A DNA stretch of 64,000 bases, taken from Onthophagus taurus (lineage: Eukaryota > Arthropoda > Insecta > Coleoptera > Scarabaeidae). Where the stretch lies: assembly GCF_036711975.1 (NCBI RefSeq), contig NC_091971.1:2611501-2675500 (forward strand). The letters are read 5' to 3'. Both the position numbers and the translations under genes were made by a program. Shown in pieces: positions 34,601 to 44,341 of this stretch (positions within the stretch are counted from its first letter, which is position 1; the number at the start of each line of letters is the position of its first letter). The notes below the pieces were generated by a model. That model was not told the DNA's origin. It saw only the letters and a program-made list of their open reading frames with translations, and ran no database searches.

Positions 34601-36575
34601 ATATTAATTAGCTACTACAATATGAATACACATAAAAAATTTAAGTTTTATATAAATCTGACTTGTTCTTCCTTTATTAATTTACCTGTGAATATAATTT
34701 TCTCTATTGGAAGGTAAATCATAGTTGATGACCAAAGATACCTGCTGTACATCAATACCTCTGGCCAATAGATCAGTCGTAATTAGTACCCTAGACGACC
34801 CAGTCCTGAATTGCCTCATAATAACATCACGCTCTCTTTGTTCCATGTCACCGTGCATAGCCGAAACAGTAAAATCCCTCTTGTGCATGTTTTCCGTGAG
34901 CCAGTCGACCTTGCGCCTGGTATTACAGAATATCACGGCCTGCGTGATCGATAACGTATCATACAAATCACACAGTGTATCTAACTTCCAGTCTTCCCGT
35001 TCCACGTAAACATAGAATTGCTTAATACCTAAACAATTAAACATAATTAATTTAATTTAATCGATTTAAATTAATATATACCTTCTAATGTAAGTTCCTC
35101 TTTTTTAACTAAGATCCGAATAGGGCTACGCATAAAACTTTTAGTAACATCTAATACATCCGGCGGCATAGTAGCAGATAACAAGATGACCTGAACATCT
35201 GAGCTCAACATTTTAAACACGTCGTGAATTTGATCCTTAAACCCTCTCGATAACATTTCATCGGCTTCATCCAAAACGAACATCTTAATGTGCTGGGTAC
35301 GCAACGCCCTCCTATTAATCATATCGTAAACGCGTCCGGGCGTTCCAACAACGACGTGGATACCCGTCTCCAGTTTACGCATGTCCTCGCGTACGTTCGT
35401 TCCGCCGATACACGCGTGGCACTGGGCGGACATAAAATCTCCCAACGCGATCACCACCTTCTGTATTTGTTGGGCGAGTTCGCGCGTTGGCGCTAAAATC
35501 AGCGCTTGGCACTCGCGTAGGGTAGTGTCTATTTGCTGAAGAATCGCGATCGAGAACGTCGCCGTCTTTCCGGTACCGGATTGAGCCTGCGCAATCACGT
35601 CGTGGGCTTTAACGCACGGGATGATTGCTCGTTGTTGAATTGCTGAGGGCTTTTCGAAACCGTACGCGTAGATACCTCGCAACAATTCCTCTTTTAAGTT
35701 CATGTCATCGAAATTATCAACCACTTCTTCCCAGTTGGATTCGATAACACCATCTGGGTCCATTCCTGGTGGTCCATCATAGGTTGGTGGTTCCTTTTCG
35801 GGACCATTTTTTTCACCAGACCACTCCTCTGGCCTAAAAAATATTTTTAATGATTAAAACAAATAATTCAATAAATAGTTAATAAAGATATGAAGCTAAT
35901 AAAAAATTCTACTGATGATGTGGTTGTTTCTTAATGTGTTTTTAACGTCTTCTTGGATGGGTAAGAATCAATTTTGATCAATAATAAAGGAGATTATTTA
36001 TATAAAGATGTGTAGGATTGACAACTAAATAGGTTAAGGAATAAATGTTATTTTTGAAAGACTTTTAACTGTTTGTACACAAAATCCTGGCAAAAAGCGA
36101 AGTAATTTTGCATACAACCTGTATATAAATAGAATTTGCTGATTTCATTACATAATTTCGTAGAAAACTTCACGTGGAAAATCAAGGTGTACTTAAAAGA
36201 ATTTTTAAAGAATCATGAAAGAAGTTGAAGTTGTTGTCACCTAATTTACAGACCAAACTGGTACTAAACTAAAAGTGCCGGTAAAGTGATAGGTTACCGA
36301 TTTGGGCGAGGTTTTAAAATGAAATTTGATCAGTTTTATAAATATAAAACGTGAATGGGTTGAGACACGCCATGTTGGCATTGCATTGAACGTCGCCGCC
36401 GAAACAGGAGACTAGAAATTGTTCCCAAACTAACTCTCACGTGGTTTAAAAGATTTTACTAAGATTTCGAAAAGCCGGTAAAAGGATATCTATACGTGCA
36501 GTAAATCGTCTCGATTAAAGACACGTGTCTATGGCAAATTTGAAAACCTTACCTTCGATCAGAAGCATACGACAT
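31614..36575 (-). CDS. eIF4A: Eukaryotic initiation factor 4A, DEAD-box RNA helicase
   Basis: The ATP-dependent RNA helicase of the cap-binding eIF4F complex, which unwinds 5' UTRs for ribosome loading. Four exons: 36575-36553, 35833-35082, 35028-34686 and 31758-31614. They join in phase to 420 residues, the normal length. Motifs in order: Q-motif region ([11 protein letters not shown]), motif I AQSGTGKT (residues 91-98), Ia [12 protein letters not shown] (196-199), SAT (227-229), [12 protein letters not shown], and motif [13 protein letters not shown] split by the last intron. The N-terminus [14 protein letters not shown] and the end EEMP/DLI pattern fit eIF4A itself rather than the exon-junction paralogue eIF4A3. 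The last intron (2.9 kb) is packed with a hairpin-repeat fragment, a giant foldback and a MITE. The ATG is 778 bp from the oppositely directed CCT6 start. Confidence 0.97.
31960..32345. repeat. Fragment of the hairpin-repeat family (copy D)
   Basis: A degenerate hairpin unit at about 32235-32340 (CAGCTAAACCCGAATG ... TTCTAGGTCTAG) is preceded by a module also found at 39890-40115 (shared CCCACATAAAATGCAACATA, CCTTATGA and ACCTTGAGTTTT). It lies in the eIF4A last intron. Confidence 0.6.
32544..33227. mobile_element. 684 bp foldback element (near-complete inverted repeat)
   Basis: Two arms of about 335 bp face each other across a 13 bp loop (32879-32891). The inner 58 bp of the arms (32821-32878 against 32892-32949) differ at one position, and the outer parts are also clearly matched, from CAAATTTGGTATAC at the left edge to GTATACCAAATTTG at the right. 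Sequence continues on the right to a CACCCTG terminus at 33407 (CAGGGTGATTCACC when read inward), so the full element may run to 33407 and have lost its left end. There is no coding capacity. Transcribed as part of the eIF4A intron, it would form a very long double-stranded stem. Confidence 0.9.
33466..34304. mobile_element. 839 bp MITE with 30 bp terminal inverted repeats and TA target duplication
   Basis: The left end CAGGGTGGTTCAGTTTTTAA and the right end (reverse complement) match over about 30 bp with one or two differences, and TA flanks both sides (33464-33465, 34305-34306). The interior is AT-rich, without transposase. TA duplication suggests mobilisation by a Tc1/mariner-type transposase. 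Confidence 0.85.
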
Positions 36576-37353
36576 GTTCACTCGCGTTTGTTGCAACGGA
36601 AAAGGATCGCAGCGCTCGCCGCAAGGTGTAATATTCCTACGCCAATATGGACTCCACGAGACCTGACAATACGGTGTCCGTATTCATTAGATGGGCCAAG
36701 TCAAATTCAAAGTCAATACTTTAATTTAATACGTACCACGGGTTTCTAAGTCGACCTTAGTTTACGTAAAAACGCTTGAAAAAAAATAATCACGTCCCGA
36801 ACGACGTTCGGTTAACGTTTGACAACGAAAAACGTCGAAATTGCACCCGAACGAAACGGAAACTCCCTTCGAACCGGTCGAACCGCGAAAATTTAAATTT
36901 TCAAACTTCACTTCGATGTGACACTTGAATTTTGTGATTGCTTTTTCGAATTTGTATTTTTCTATTATTCAGTTTGTTTCATCTCTTTTTTTGTGGGGTG
37001 TGGAATATCTTCTTTCTGGTTTTTTCTTTTTCTGATTGACAATCAGCTTATATTTTTTCTTTACTGGTAATTTTTGACGTGTTGCCAACGAAAAAATGAC
37101 AAACGATCTTCGTTTTCATTATGACTAATTCGTTATTATAAAAAAACATTCCAAAAAATTACATCATAAAATAAATCAGTTAATAATTAAATAAAAAAGA
37201 ATTTATATTCATATTTAATTAAATTAAACAATTACGATTTATTAATACCGCCATCTATTAACACTTCATCGCACTTTCATTCCTGTCATTTAATCTCGTG
37301 TATTAGGTGGGTCTTTCTACTTTTTCTCGAATTTTCTCTGAAAATAAATCGAA
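36576..37353. promoter_or_regulatory. Shared upstream region of eIF4A (-) and CCT6 (+)
   Basis: The two start codons face away from each other across 778 bp. Positions about 36590-36880 are CpG-rich relative to the window, on the eIF4A side, and 37040-37300 are AT-rich. No TATA box stands out, as expected for housekeeping genes. A bidirectional promoter is inferred from layout only. Confidence 0.45.
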
Positions 37354-39214
37354 ATGGCAGCAATAAGTCTCTTAAATCCAAAAGCCGAGGTCGCGAGAGC
37401 CGCAGCGGCCCTTGCCGTCAACATCTCAGCTGCAAAAGGTATCCAAGATGTAATGAAATCAAATTTGGGACCGAAAGGAACCATGAAAATGTAAGGAACC
37501 ACATGATTTATTTTTCCTTTAAATTTACATATATTAATCATAAATTAACGCTTTATCTATCATTTCTTAACGTAATTTGCTATAAATTACTTCAAATTCA
37601 TTAAATAAAAACAATTCATTAATTTTTATAGGTTATGTTAACTTTAAGGTTATGTATACCGGTAATTAGCTTCATCAAATTCGTTTATATTTAAAATAGG
37701 TTGGTTTCTGGTGCTGGGGACATAAAGATAACGAAAGACGGTAATGTACTCCTTCATGAAATGCAAATTCAACATCCGACAGCTTCATTAATCGCCCGCG
37801 CTTCAACGGCTCAAGACGACACCACCGGAGATGGCACCACCTCAATAGTTTTAATTATCGGGGAGCTCCTAAAACAAGCTGATATTTATATATCCGACGG
37901 TCTCCACCCCCGCCTTTTAGTCGAAGGTTTCGATAAAGCTCGCGCAAAAACCCTCGAAGTTCTCGATAAAATAAAAATTCCAATAACAGCGTCTCGCGAA
38001 AATTTAATTGACGTCGCTAGGACTAGTTTGAGAACGAAAGTTCACCCGAAATTAGCCGATCTTTTAACTGACGTTTGCGTAGATGCCGTATTAAATATTA
38101 AAACTGATAATAAGCCGGTTGATTTACACATGGTTGAGTTAATGGAAATGAGGCATAAAACTGAAATCCACACCCAATTAATTAAAGGGTTGGTGTTAGA
38201 TCACGGTTCGCGTCACCCGAATATGCCAAAGCAAATTACAAACGCCTACATTTTAACTTGTAACGTTAGTATGGAATATGAAAAAAGTGAGGTTAATTCG
38301 GGATTCTTTTACAAAACCGCCGAAGAACGGGAAAAATTAGCTGACGCTGAACGTGAATTTATCGATCAAAGAGTAAAAAAAGTTATTGAATTAAAACGCA
38401 AATTATGTAATGGAACGGATAAAGGTTTCGTTGTTATCAATCAAAAAGGAATTGACCCAATGAGTTTAGACATGTTAGCCAAAGAGGGAATCATGGCATT
38501 GCGCCGTGCTAAACGTCGTAATATGGAACGTTTAGCTTTAGCTTGTGGGGGAACTGCAATGAACCATTTCGATGATATGAATGAGTCTCATTTGGGTTAT
38601 GCCGGGCTTGTGTATGAGCATGTTCTTGGTGAAACTAAATACACATTTGTGGAAGACTGTAAAACACCTCAGTCGGTTACTATTTTAATGAAAGGTCCAA
38701 ATAAACACACCATAACTCTTATTAAGGATGCGGTTCGTGATGGTTTAAAAGCTGTTAATAACGCCATTGAAGATGGAGCTTTAGTTCCTGGAGCTGGAGC
38801 TTTTGAAGTAACAGCTTATAAAGAACTTATGGAATTTAAGGACACAATTAAAGGAAAATCTCGATTGGGTGTTGCTGCTTATGCAGAGGCGCTTTTGGTT
38901 ATTCCAAAAGTTTTAGCTGCAAATTCCGGATATGATTCTCAGGTTAGTGTTGGATTTATTTAAGTTGATGTTATTTTAATTTTTTTTTTGTTGTATAGGA
39001 TACCATTGTGAAATTACAAGAAGAGTCGAAATTGAATGCCGAGCCGATTGGACTTGATTTGAGTTCTGGAGAACCCATCGTTCCCAAAGACGCGGGAATT
39101 TATGATAATTATATTGTCAAAAAGCAAATTATTAATTCTTGTTCGGTTATCGCTAGTAATTTATTATTGGTTGATGAAATTATGCGCGCTGGAATGAGTA
39201 GTTTGAAAGGATAA
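37354..39214 (+). CDS. CCT6: T-complex protein 1 subunit zeta (CCT6)
   Basis: One of the eight subunits of the cytosolic TRiC/CCT chaperonin, which folds actin, tubulin and WD-repeat proteins with ATP. Three exons (37354-37490, 37700-38942, 38999-39214) join in phase to 531 residues, the same as the human protein. The start [20 protein letters not shown] is characteristic of zeta. The ATP-site segment [10 protein letters not shown] lies at about residues 85-94, VPGAGAFEV is the later nucleotide-site segment, and [20 protein letters not shown] is the zeta apical segment. Introns are 209 and 56 bp. Confidence 0.97.
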
Positions 39215-39570
39215 GACCCTTTTGATTTAAAAAGTTAATAATTTAATTTGCTTATTGATAAATAATAATCATAATAAAAAAATGCACGTTTTCTTTTTGT
39301 ACACCACATTTACTTATTTTTTCATGATTCATTAATGTTTGATAATAAACTGCTTTAATAACAGAAAATAAATAAAATTTTATTTAATGCGTTTATTTTT
39401 GATAACAAAAATGCATTTATAACCGAAACAATACCAATAAATTTTGTTGAAGAGATAAGTGATTGTATGTTACAAATTTAAAGAGAGGTACTTGTATATC
39501 ATGTACTCCTTTGTGTAATAATAAGCTTCCTGTTTAACACTTTAGCACAATGAGAAACGTTCTTGTTTGT

Positions 39571-39624
39571 ATCATTGCAAGTATGCAACCAATATCACAG
39601 TATTGGTTGCATACTTGCAATGAT
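39571..39624. repeat. Perfect 24 bp palindrome with a 6 bp loop
   Basis: Arms 39571-39594 and 39601-39624 are exact reverse complements (the arm starts ATCATTGCAAGTATG), and the loop is TCACAG. It lies in intergenic DNA after CCT6. It could be the core of an eroded foldback element or a small-RNA hairpin. The perfect pairing argues for recent origin rather than a conserved microRNA. Confidence 0.85.
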
Positions 39625-39884
39625 GACGTCGGGTATGATAATTAATTAACACAGTGTACAACAGTTAGTATTTTATTGTGTAGGTTTTATCAGTAAACAC
39701 TGTGACTTCGTCTTTCTTTGCAAGAAAACAATATTTAAAGTCAACAAAAACTATAAAACAAACAAAGATGCATTGAAAATGATTCATGAAAGTTATTTGG
39801 TGTAATTATTCTCTCAAAAACGAATTGAGACGTTAAAAGAGTTAATTTCATATAACTCGCAACAGATGAATGCAGTAACCATAG

Positions 39885-40720
39885 TTACGAAACTACTATG
39901 CACTTGCTCTATCCCACATAAAATGCAACATAGGTTAGGCCCACTTTTACCACCTCTTGATAAATTTATCCGATAGATAAATTGGCGCTCTTAGCCAATG
40001 AGAGCGCTTAAAACCGCTGTAACCATGGCAATAATCCCTTAGATAGTTTATCAGGAAGCTGCATTGGGATGCATTGCTTGGAAAAAATGTACGTCCTTAT
40101 GATCACCTTGAGTTTTCGGCCGTCTTAAGATACGCACGGCTAAACCTGAATGTTTCTCGTTCTAGATCTGGTGTTACTTCTACTTTTCGTTCAATAAAAA
40201 TATATCACATTCTAACGCTGGATAACAATTAAAACTAGAACTAACAGTAGACTTAGAACTAGAAACATTCGGGTTTAGCCGTCTTTAGAGACTTGCGACT
40301 AAACCCGAATGTTTTTAGTTCTACGTCTATTGTTAGTTTTAGTGATAGTGGATTGATTCTAATTCTAGGTCTTGTGGTAGTTCTAGTGATAGTGCTAGTG
40401 CAATACTAGAACTAACACTGGACCAAGAACTAGAAACATTCGGGTTTAGCCGCACGTCTCTCAAGACGGCTAAAGCCGAATGATTCTAGTTCTAGGTCTT
40501 GTGTTAGTTCTAGTGATAGTGCAATACTAGACCAAGAACTAGAAACATTCGGATTTAGCCGCACGTCTCTCAAGACGGCTAAACCCAAATGATTCAAGTT
40601 CTAGGTCCAGTGTTAGTTCTGGTGATAGTGCTATTGTAAAACTAGAACTAACACATTCTGAAGACGCACGGCTAAACACGATACTTTCTACTTCTAGGTC
40701 AAGTGTATAATTTTTAATGC
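39885..40720. repeat. Hairpin-repeat cluster (copy E), about five units
   Basis: A leading module (39890-40115, shared with 32100-32240) is followed by hairpin units at about 40120-40165, 40240-40335, 40410-40500, 40520-40610 and a remnant at 40640-40700. The arms carry ATTCGG(G/A)TTTAGCCG, with apices GTCTTTAGAGAC or ACGTCTCTCAAGACG. Units are spaced unevenly (108-172 bp) and diverge more than in the 20-22 kb array. Confidence 0.8.
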
Positions 40721-41060
40721 TGCTATGGTTGTCACAAACCAAGTTCTAAGGTTAAGGTTGCGCAGCCACGAGATTCTTCTTCTGCTAAGTCCCCTTTTTC
40801 CTTTGACTTTTCCTTGCATTATAGATTGGAGCAGGAAATCGGTGTTGATTTCTCATGACTAATCCCAGATTCTCCAGTTTTCTGCGTTTGGTGGTATACA
40901 TGATATATGAGCTATCCATGGTATTTTGAACTTTCGTCTATACAGCAACATCTCAAAGACTTTCAGATTTTTAGTTGTGGCTTCTGTCAAGGTCCAGGTT
41001 TCTATGCCGTAGGATTTTTCTAATCTGTCATATCGATTCTTTAAATAAAGAACTTTTTTG
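40720..41060 (-). mobile_element. LINE 3'-end fragment
   Basis: The minus strand encodes the C-terminal region of a non-LTR retrotransposon protein: YGIETWTLTEATTKNLKVFE, then YRRKFKIPWIAH, and after a frame change MQGKVKGKRGLSRRRISWLR. This is the familiar ETWTL ... GKRGxGRRRxSWL tail of the same LINE type as at 12.7-13.0 kb. It is broken, lacks everything upstream and abuts the hairpin cluster directly. Confidence 0.8.
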
Positions 41061-42567
41061 AAATTATTTGATTTTGACAAAATAAAGTTTTCACTTGATA
41101 GATTTGCCCCACCTGCAACATTAGATACAATGGACACAATGGTAGGTAATAAAAACGACTTTATAGGTGTGTTGAGTTTGTTAATTAAATTATTCAAAAC
41201 AATACAGTTTTTAAGTTTAATGAAGAATCATTATAGCAAAGTTTAAGGTTTGTTCATTGCTACGAGCAGCATCTTCTCTGCACCCATTAACACAAGTAAG
41301 TTATAACGTTGAGCAAATATATGTAATTCATTATTTTTATACTAGACCGTTTCTGCAACGGAAGCGTGGTTTTCGCAGAACTCGTAATTTTTAGTGATAT
41401 GATTAAAACGATATTAAATCAAAGGAGATATGGTGCATGCACAAATGCAAGCTGAAGAAATAAAAAATTACTTTTCTGCCAATCATCTTCTTTTGGGCAA
41501 AGTATCTAAGATTATTTTAGGTCATTGTGTTGGACCTTAACATTATGCAACATTCCATGGAACGTAATTAAAATAAGCATATGTTATTTTTTAGATTTGC
41601 GACATTACACAATATTCTATATCTCAAGTTAGTATCTCAAAACCATTAACATTAGTAAGCAACTCTGAGCTGGCCCAACATTACGTAACATTTATGTTCT
41701 TTGCCATCATTTTCTCTACATGAAAGGTCATTGACCTTGGTAAAGATAACTGAGTACGCAAAATCCATAACCTTCCCCAATATTATTACCTTCAAATCAT
41801 ATTTTTCTTATTATTTCAAGTACATTTCCTAATAAAAAAATTATCAATCTTTCGTTTTTTTAGCTTGACTCATTTCTTCATTGTTATAGAGTTTGATAAC
41901 ATTTATTTGAAGCAAAAGCATGGCTGCGCAGAATGAGTCATTATTAGAGTAAATTACCGCGTACTTGCTAGGTTAAGTTCACAATGTTCAGTCTATTGAA
42001 ACTTTGGTTTAACCCCAAATAATCGTTTAACACACGTTTGAGATCATTTCTTGTATTTTGTTTAGTGGATTTAATAACTATGAAGAAATTAAAATCTAAC
42101 ATCAATATTTTGGGTAAAATGAACGTGTTTGAACTTGTTTTAAGAGAAGCCATGAAAATTTGTGTGCAAGAGTGATTTAAATAACGCTATGTAACATGTA
42201 AGTACCTTTAATGTAAGTTTTTATTTTGAATCAAAACCTCTTTGGTGAGATGTTGGTATTAATGTTGTAATATATAGATAATTTTGTTTACTTTAAATAT
42301 TAAGAGATACTATCTTATCGCCGGCCTTTGAAGTATTGGTTGGGATTGTCTTGCATCATCTCAAGAGTTAATTTTTAATCTTCATTGATAAACATGTTTA
42401 TTGAGGATTTAAGAAAAACACATATTTTCGTGCATTATTTTTTTTATTATAAAAATACAGTTACTAAATTAAGAATTAAAAAAATACTTATACACTTAAT
42501 TATAGTATCAAATGAATTTTTCATCAAAAAAAAATTAATATAAAGACAAGAAAAAAATGAATTGCAG
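41061..42567. other. Intergenic, nothing recognised
   Basis: AT-rich intergenic DNA between the LINE remnant and the 3' end of the RCC1-repeat gene. A 61-codon minus-strand frame (41968-42153) shows no domain. No repeat structure was seen. Confidence 0.4.
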
Positions 42568-43723
42568 CTATTCTACTACGGCGAAAGATTGACCAGTACA
42601 AGCAAAAGCCAATTTGACTTTGCGATTAACCAGCACTTGGGTGGGTTTCATCACATTGTTAGTATCACCTGTACCACAGCTTCCATGTTCGTTCCATCCC
42701 CAACTGAACAACTTTCCATCTTTAGTAACAGCTAAAGAATGCTCAGAACCTAAACTCAATTGCTTTACATCTTTGAAGTTTGGTATTTTTTCCGGCTTGT
42801 GTGCAACAGTCTTTTGGAAACCCAACTGTCCGTAATTATTTCTCCCCCAAACAAAAATTTCGCCGGTTTTTGTTAAAGCGGCAGAGTGAGTCCATCCGGA
42901 AAAGACCTTCTCAAAAGACTCATTTGTTAAAACTTCGGATGGTACAAAAGAATTTTTTGTTTCCGGATCAATTGCTAATTGACCAAACTTATTTTCGCCC
43001 CATGACAACAATGTGCCATTGGCTGTTAACACTATGGTATGATTTTGTCCACAGGCAACAGATTCTACATCTTTCAAATCAGGAACTTTCGATATACTTA
43101 AATAATTGTCGTCACTAATGTTATCACCTAACCCAAGTTGTCCCTTCAATCCACTTCCGGCAACTAATAGACATTGATCTTTAGTAATCATAGCACTGTG
43201 ACGTAAACCACAACTAATATGACTAAAGCCGGTTGCCAGTTTTTGGGAGACTTGTAACATTGACGGAATCCCAGTACAGGTGATACTCTTAGAGAGTCCT
43301 AGTTGAGTGTAAGAATTGTCGCCCCACACAAACAACCTGCCGTTATCAGATAATGCGGCACTGAAATCCCACCCGCAAGCCACATGAGCAATTTTTCTAC
43401 CGTTCAATATTTCAATCTCCTCAAAACGACCATTACTATCAGAAATGCCAAGTTGACCTTTAGTATTCAAGCCGCAACAATAAATATGGCCATTGTTATC
43501 TAAAATTAGCGCGTGGCCAGAACCGCCTGCTATACAAACTATATTCTCTGGTTGAAGACCACAATTGGACAAATCCACTTCGGTGGGCTCCAAAACCGCT
43601 TCGCACTTTTGTCCCAAACCAAGCTGTCCAGAACTGTTTGCACCCTGCAACAAAATTAGTAGATGTAGTTAAATACGAATGTTTTATCGATAGTAGAAGG
43701 TGTACCCAAGCGTATAATTTCAT
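42568..43723 (-). CDS. RCC1-repeat protein, secretion-regulating GEF (SERGEF/DelGEF) type
   Basis: Two exons, 43723-43706 (MKLYAW) and 43644-42568, join in phase to 364 residues. Almost the whole protein is RCC1-type beta-propeller repeats of about 50 residues, each with a GxxHSAALT...G...WGxNxxGQLG pattern. About seven blades can be counted, from WGANSSGQLGLG at residue 6 to WGWNEHGSCGTGD near the end. Small all-propeller proteins of this size match SERGEF/DelGEF, which binds the exocyst subunit Sec5 and a DelGEF-interacting protein. RCC1 proper is longer and nuclear with a basic N-tail, absent here. Other RCC1-like proteins cannot be excluded. The first intron donor is GTACAC, a weak but GT site. 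It is head-to-head with CDC23. Confidence 0.85.
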
Positions 43724-44341
43724 ATTGCAACGATATTTTGTACTAAATGTTCAGTTTTACGCGTATAAATTTGGTACAAAAACACGCGTCCCAACGTCTT
43801 GACAAAAGCTAGGTTATGGCTCCCTGTCAACAGAATTCCCTAATTAATTCTAACATATAGAGAGTTTAAAATGAATCGACGCCAACTTTTACTTACAATC
43901 CTTATGAAAACGGATCAAGTCATTTTAAGTCTTAATAGTACAAACACAAAAATCATAACTAATTAATATTCACAGAAATTACGTTACGATTGCGTTTGCG
44001 GCTTCAATATTTTAACTAATTAATATTAATTTTTAATAATTTAATTCATAAAACTGATTAATTTAATCACGCAGTCGTATCTCTTTGTCACCAAAAAACG
44101 GGTGGTCACACTGCTTTAAAATTTTTCAAAAAAATAAAAAGCATTCGCTAATTTTATTTATAAATATTAAGAAAATTAATTAATTTTAATGAAAAATGTA
44201 ATCAATTTGAGATAATCTGTAATTCACGTCATTCATTTTGTCCATTTGATTTTATTCACTTCCAGCTAACTTCATACCTAAATGTTAACCTTAAAAATTA
44301 AAAATTAACCTACAAATTTCAAAGCAAAGTAGAGAAATAAA
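43724..44341. promoter_or_regulatory. Shared upstream region of the RCC1-repeat gene (-) and CDC23 (+)
   Basis: 618 bp separate the divergent start codons. It is AT-rich, with a less AT-rich stretch near 43760-43830. No defined promoter motif was recognised. The bidirectional role is inferred from layout. Confidence 0.35.
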
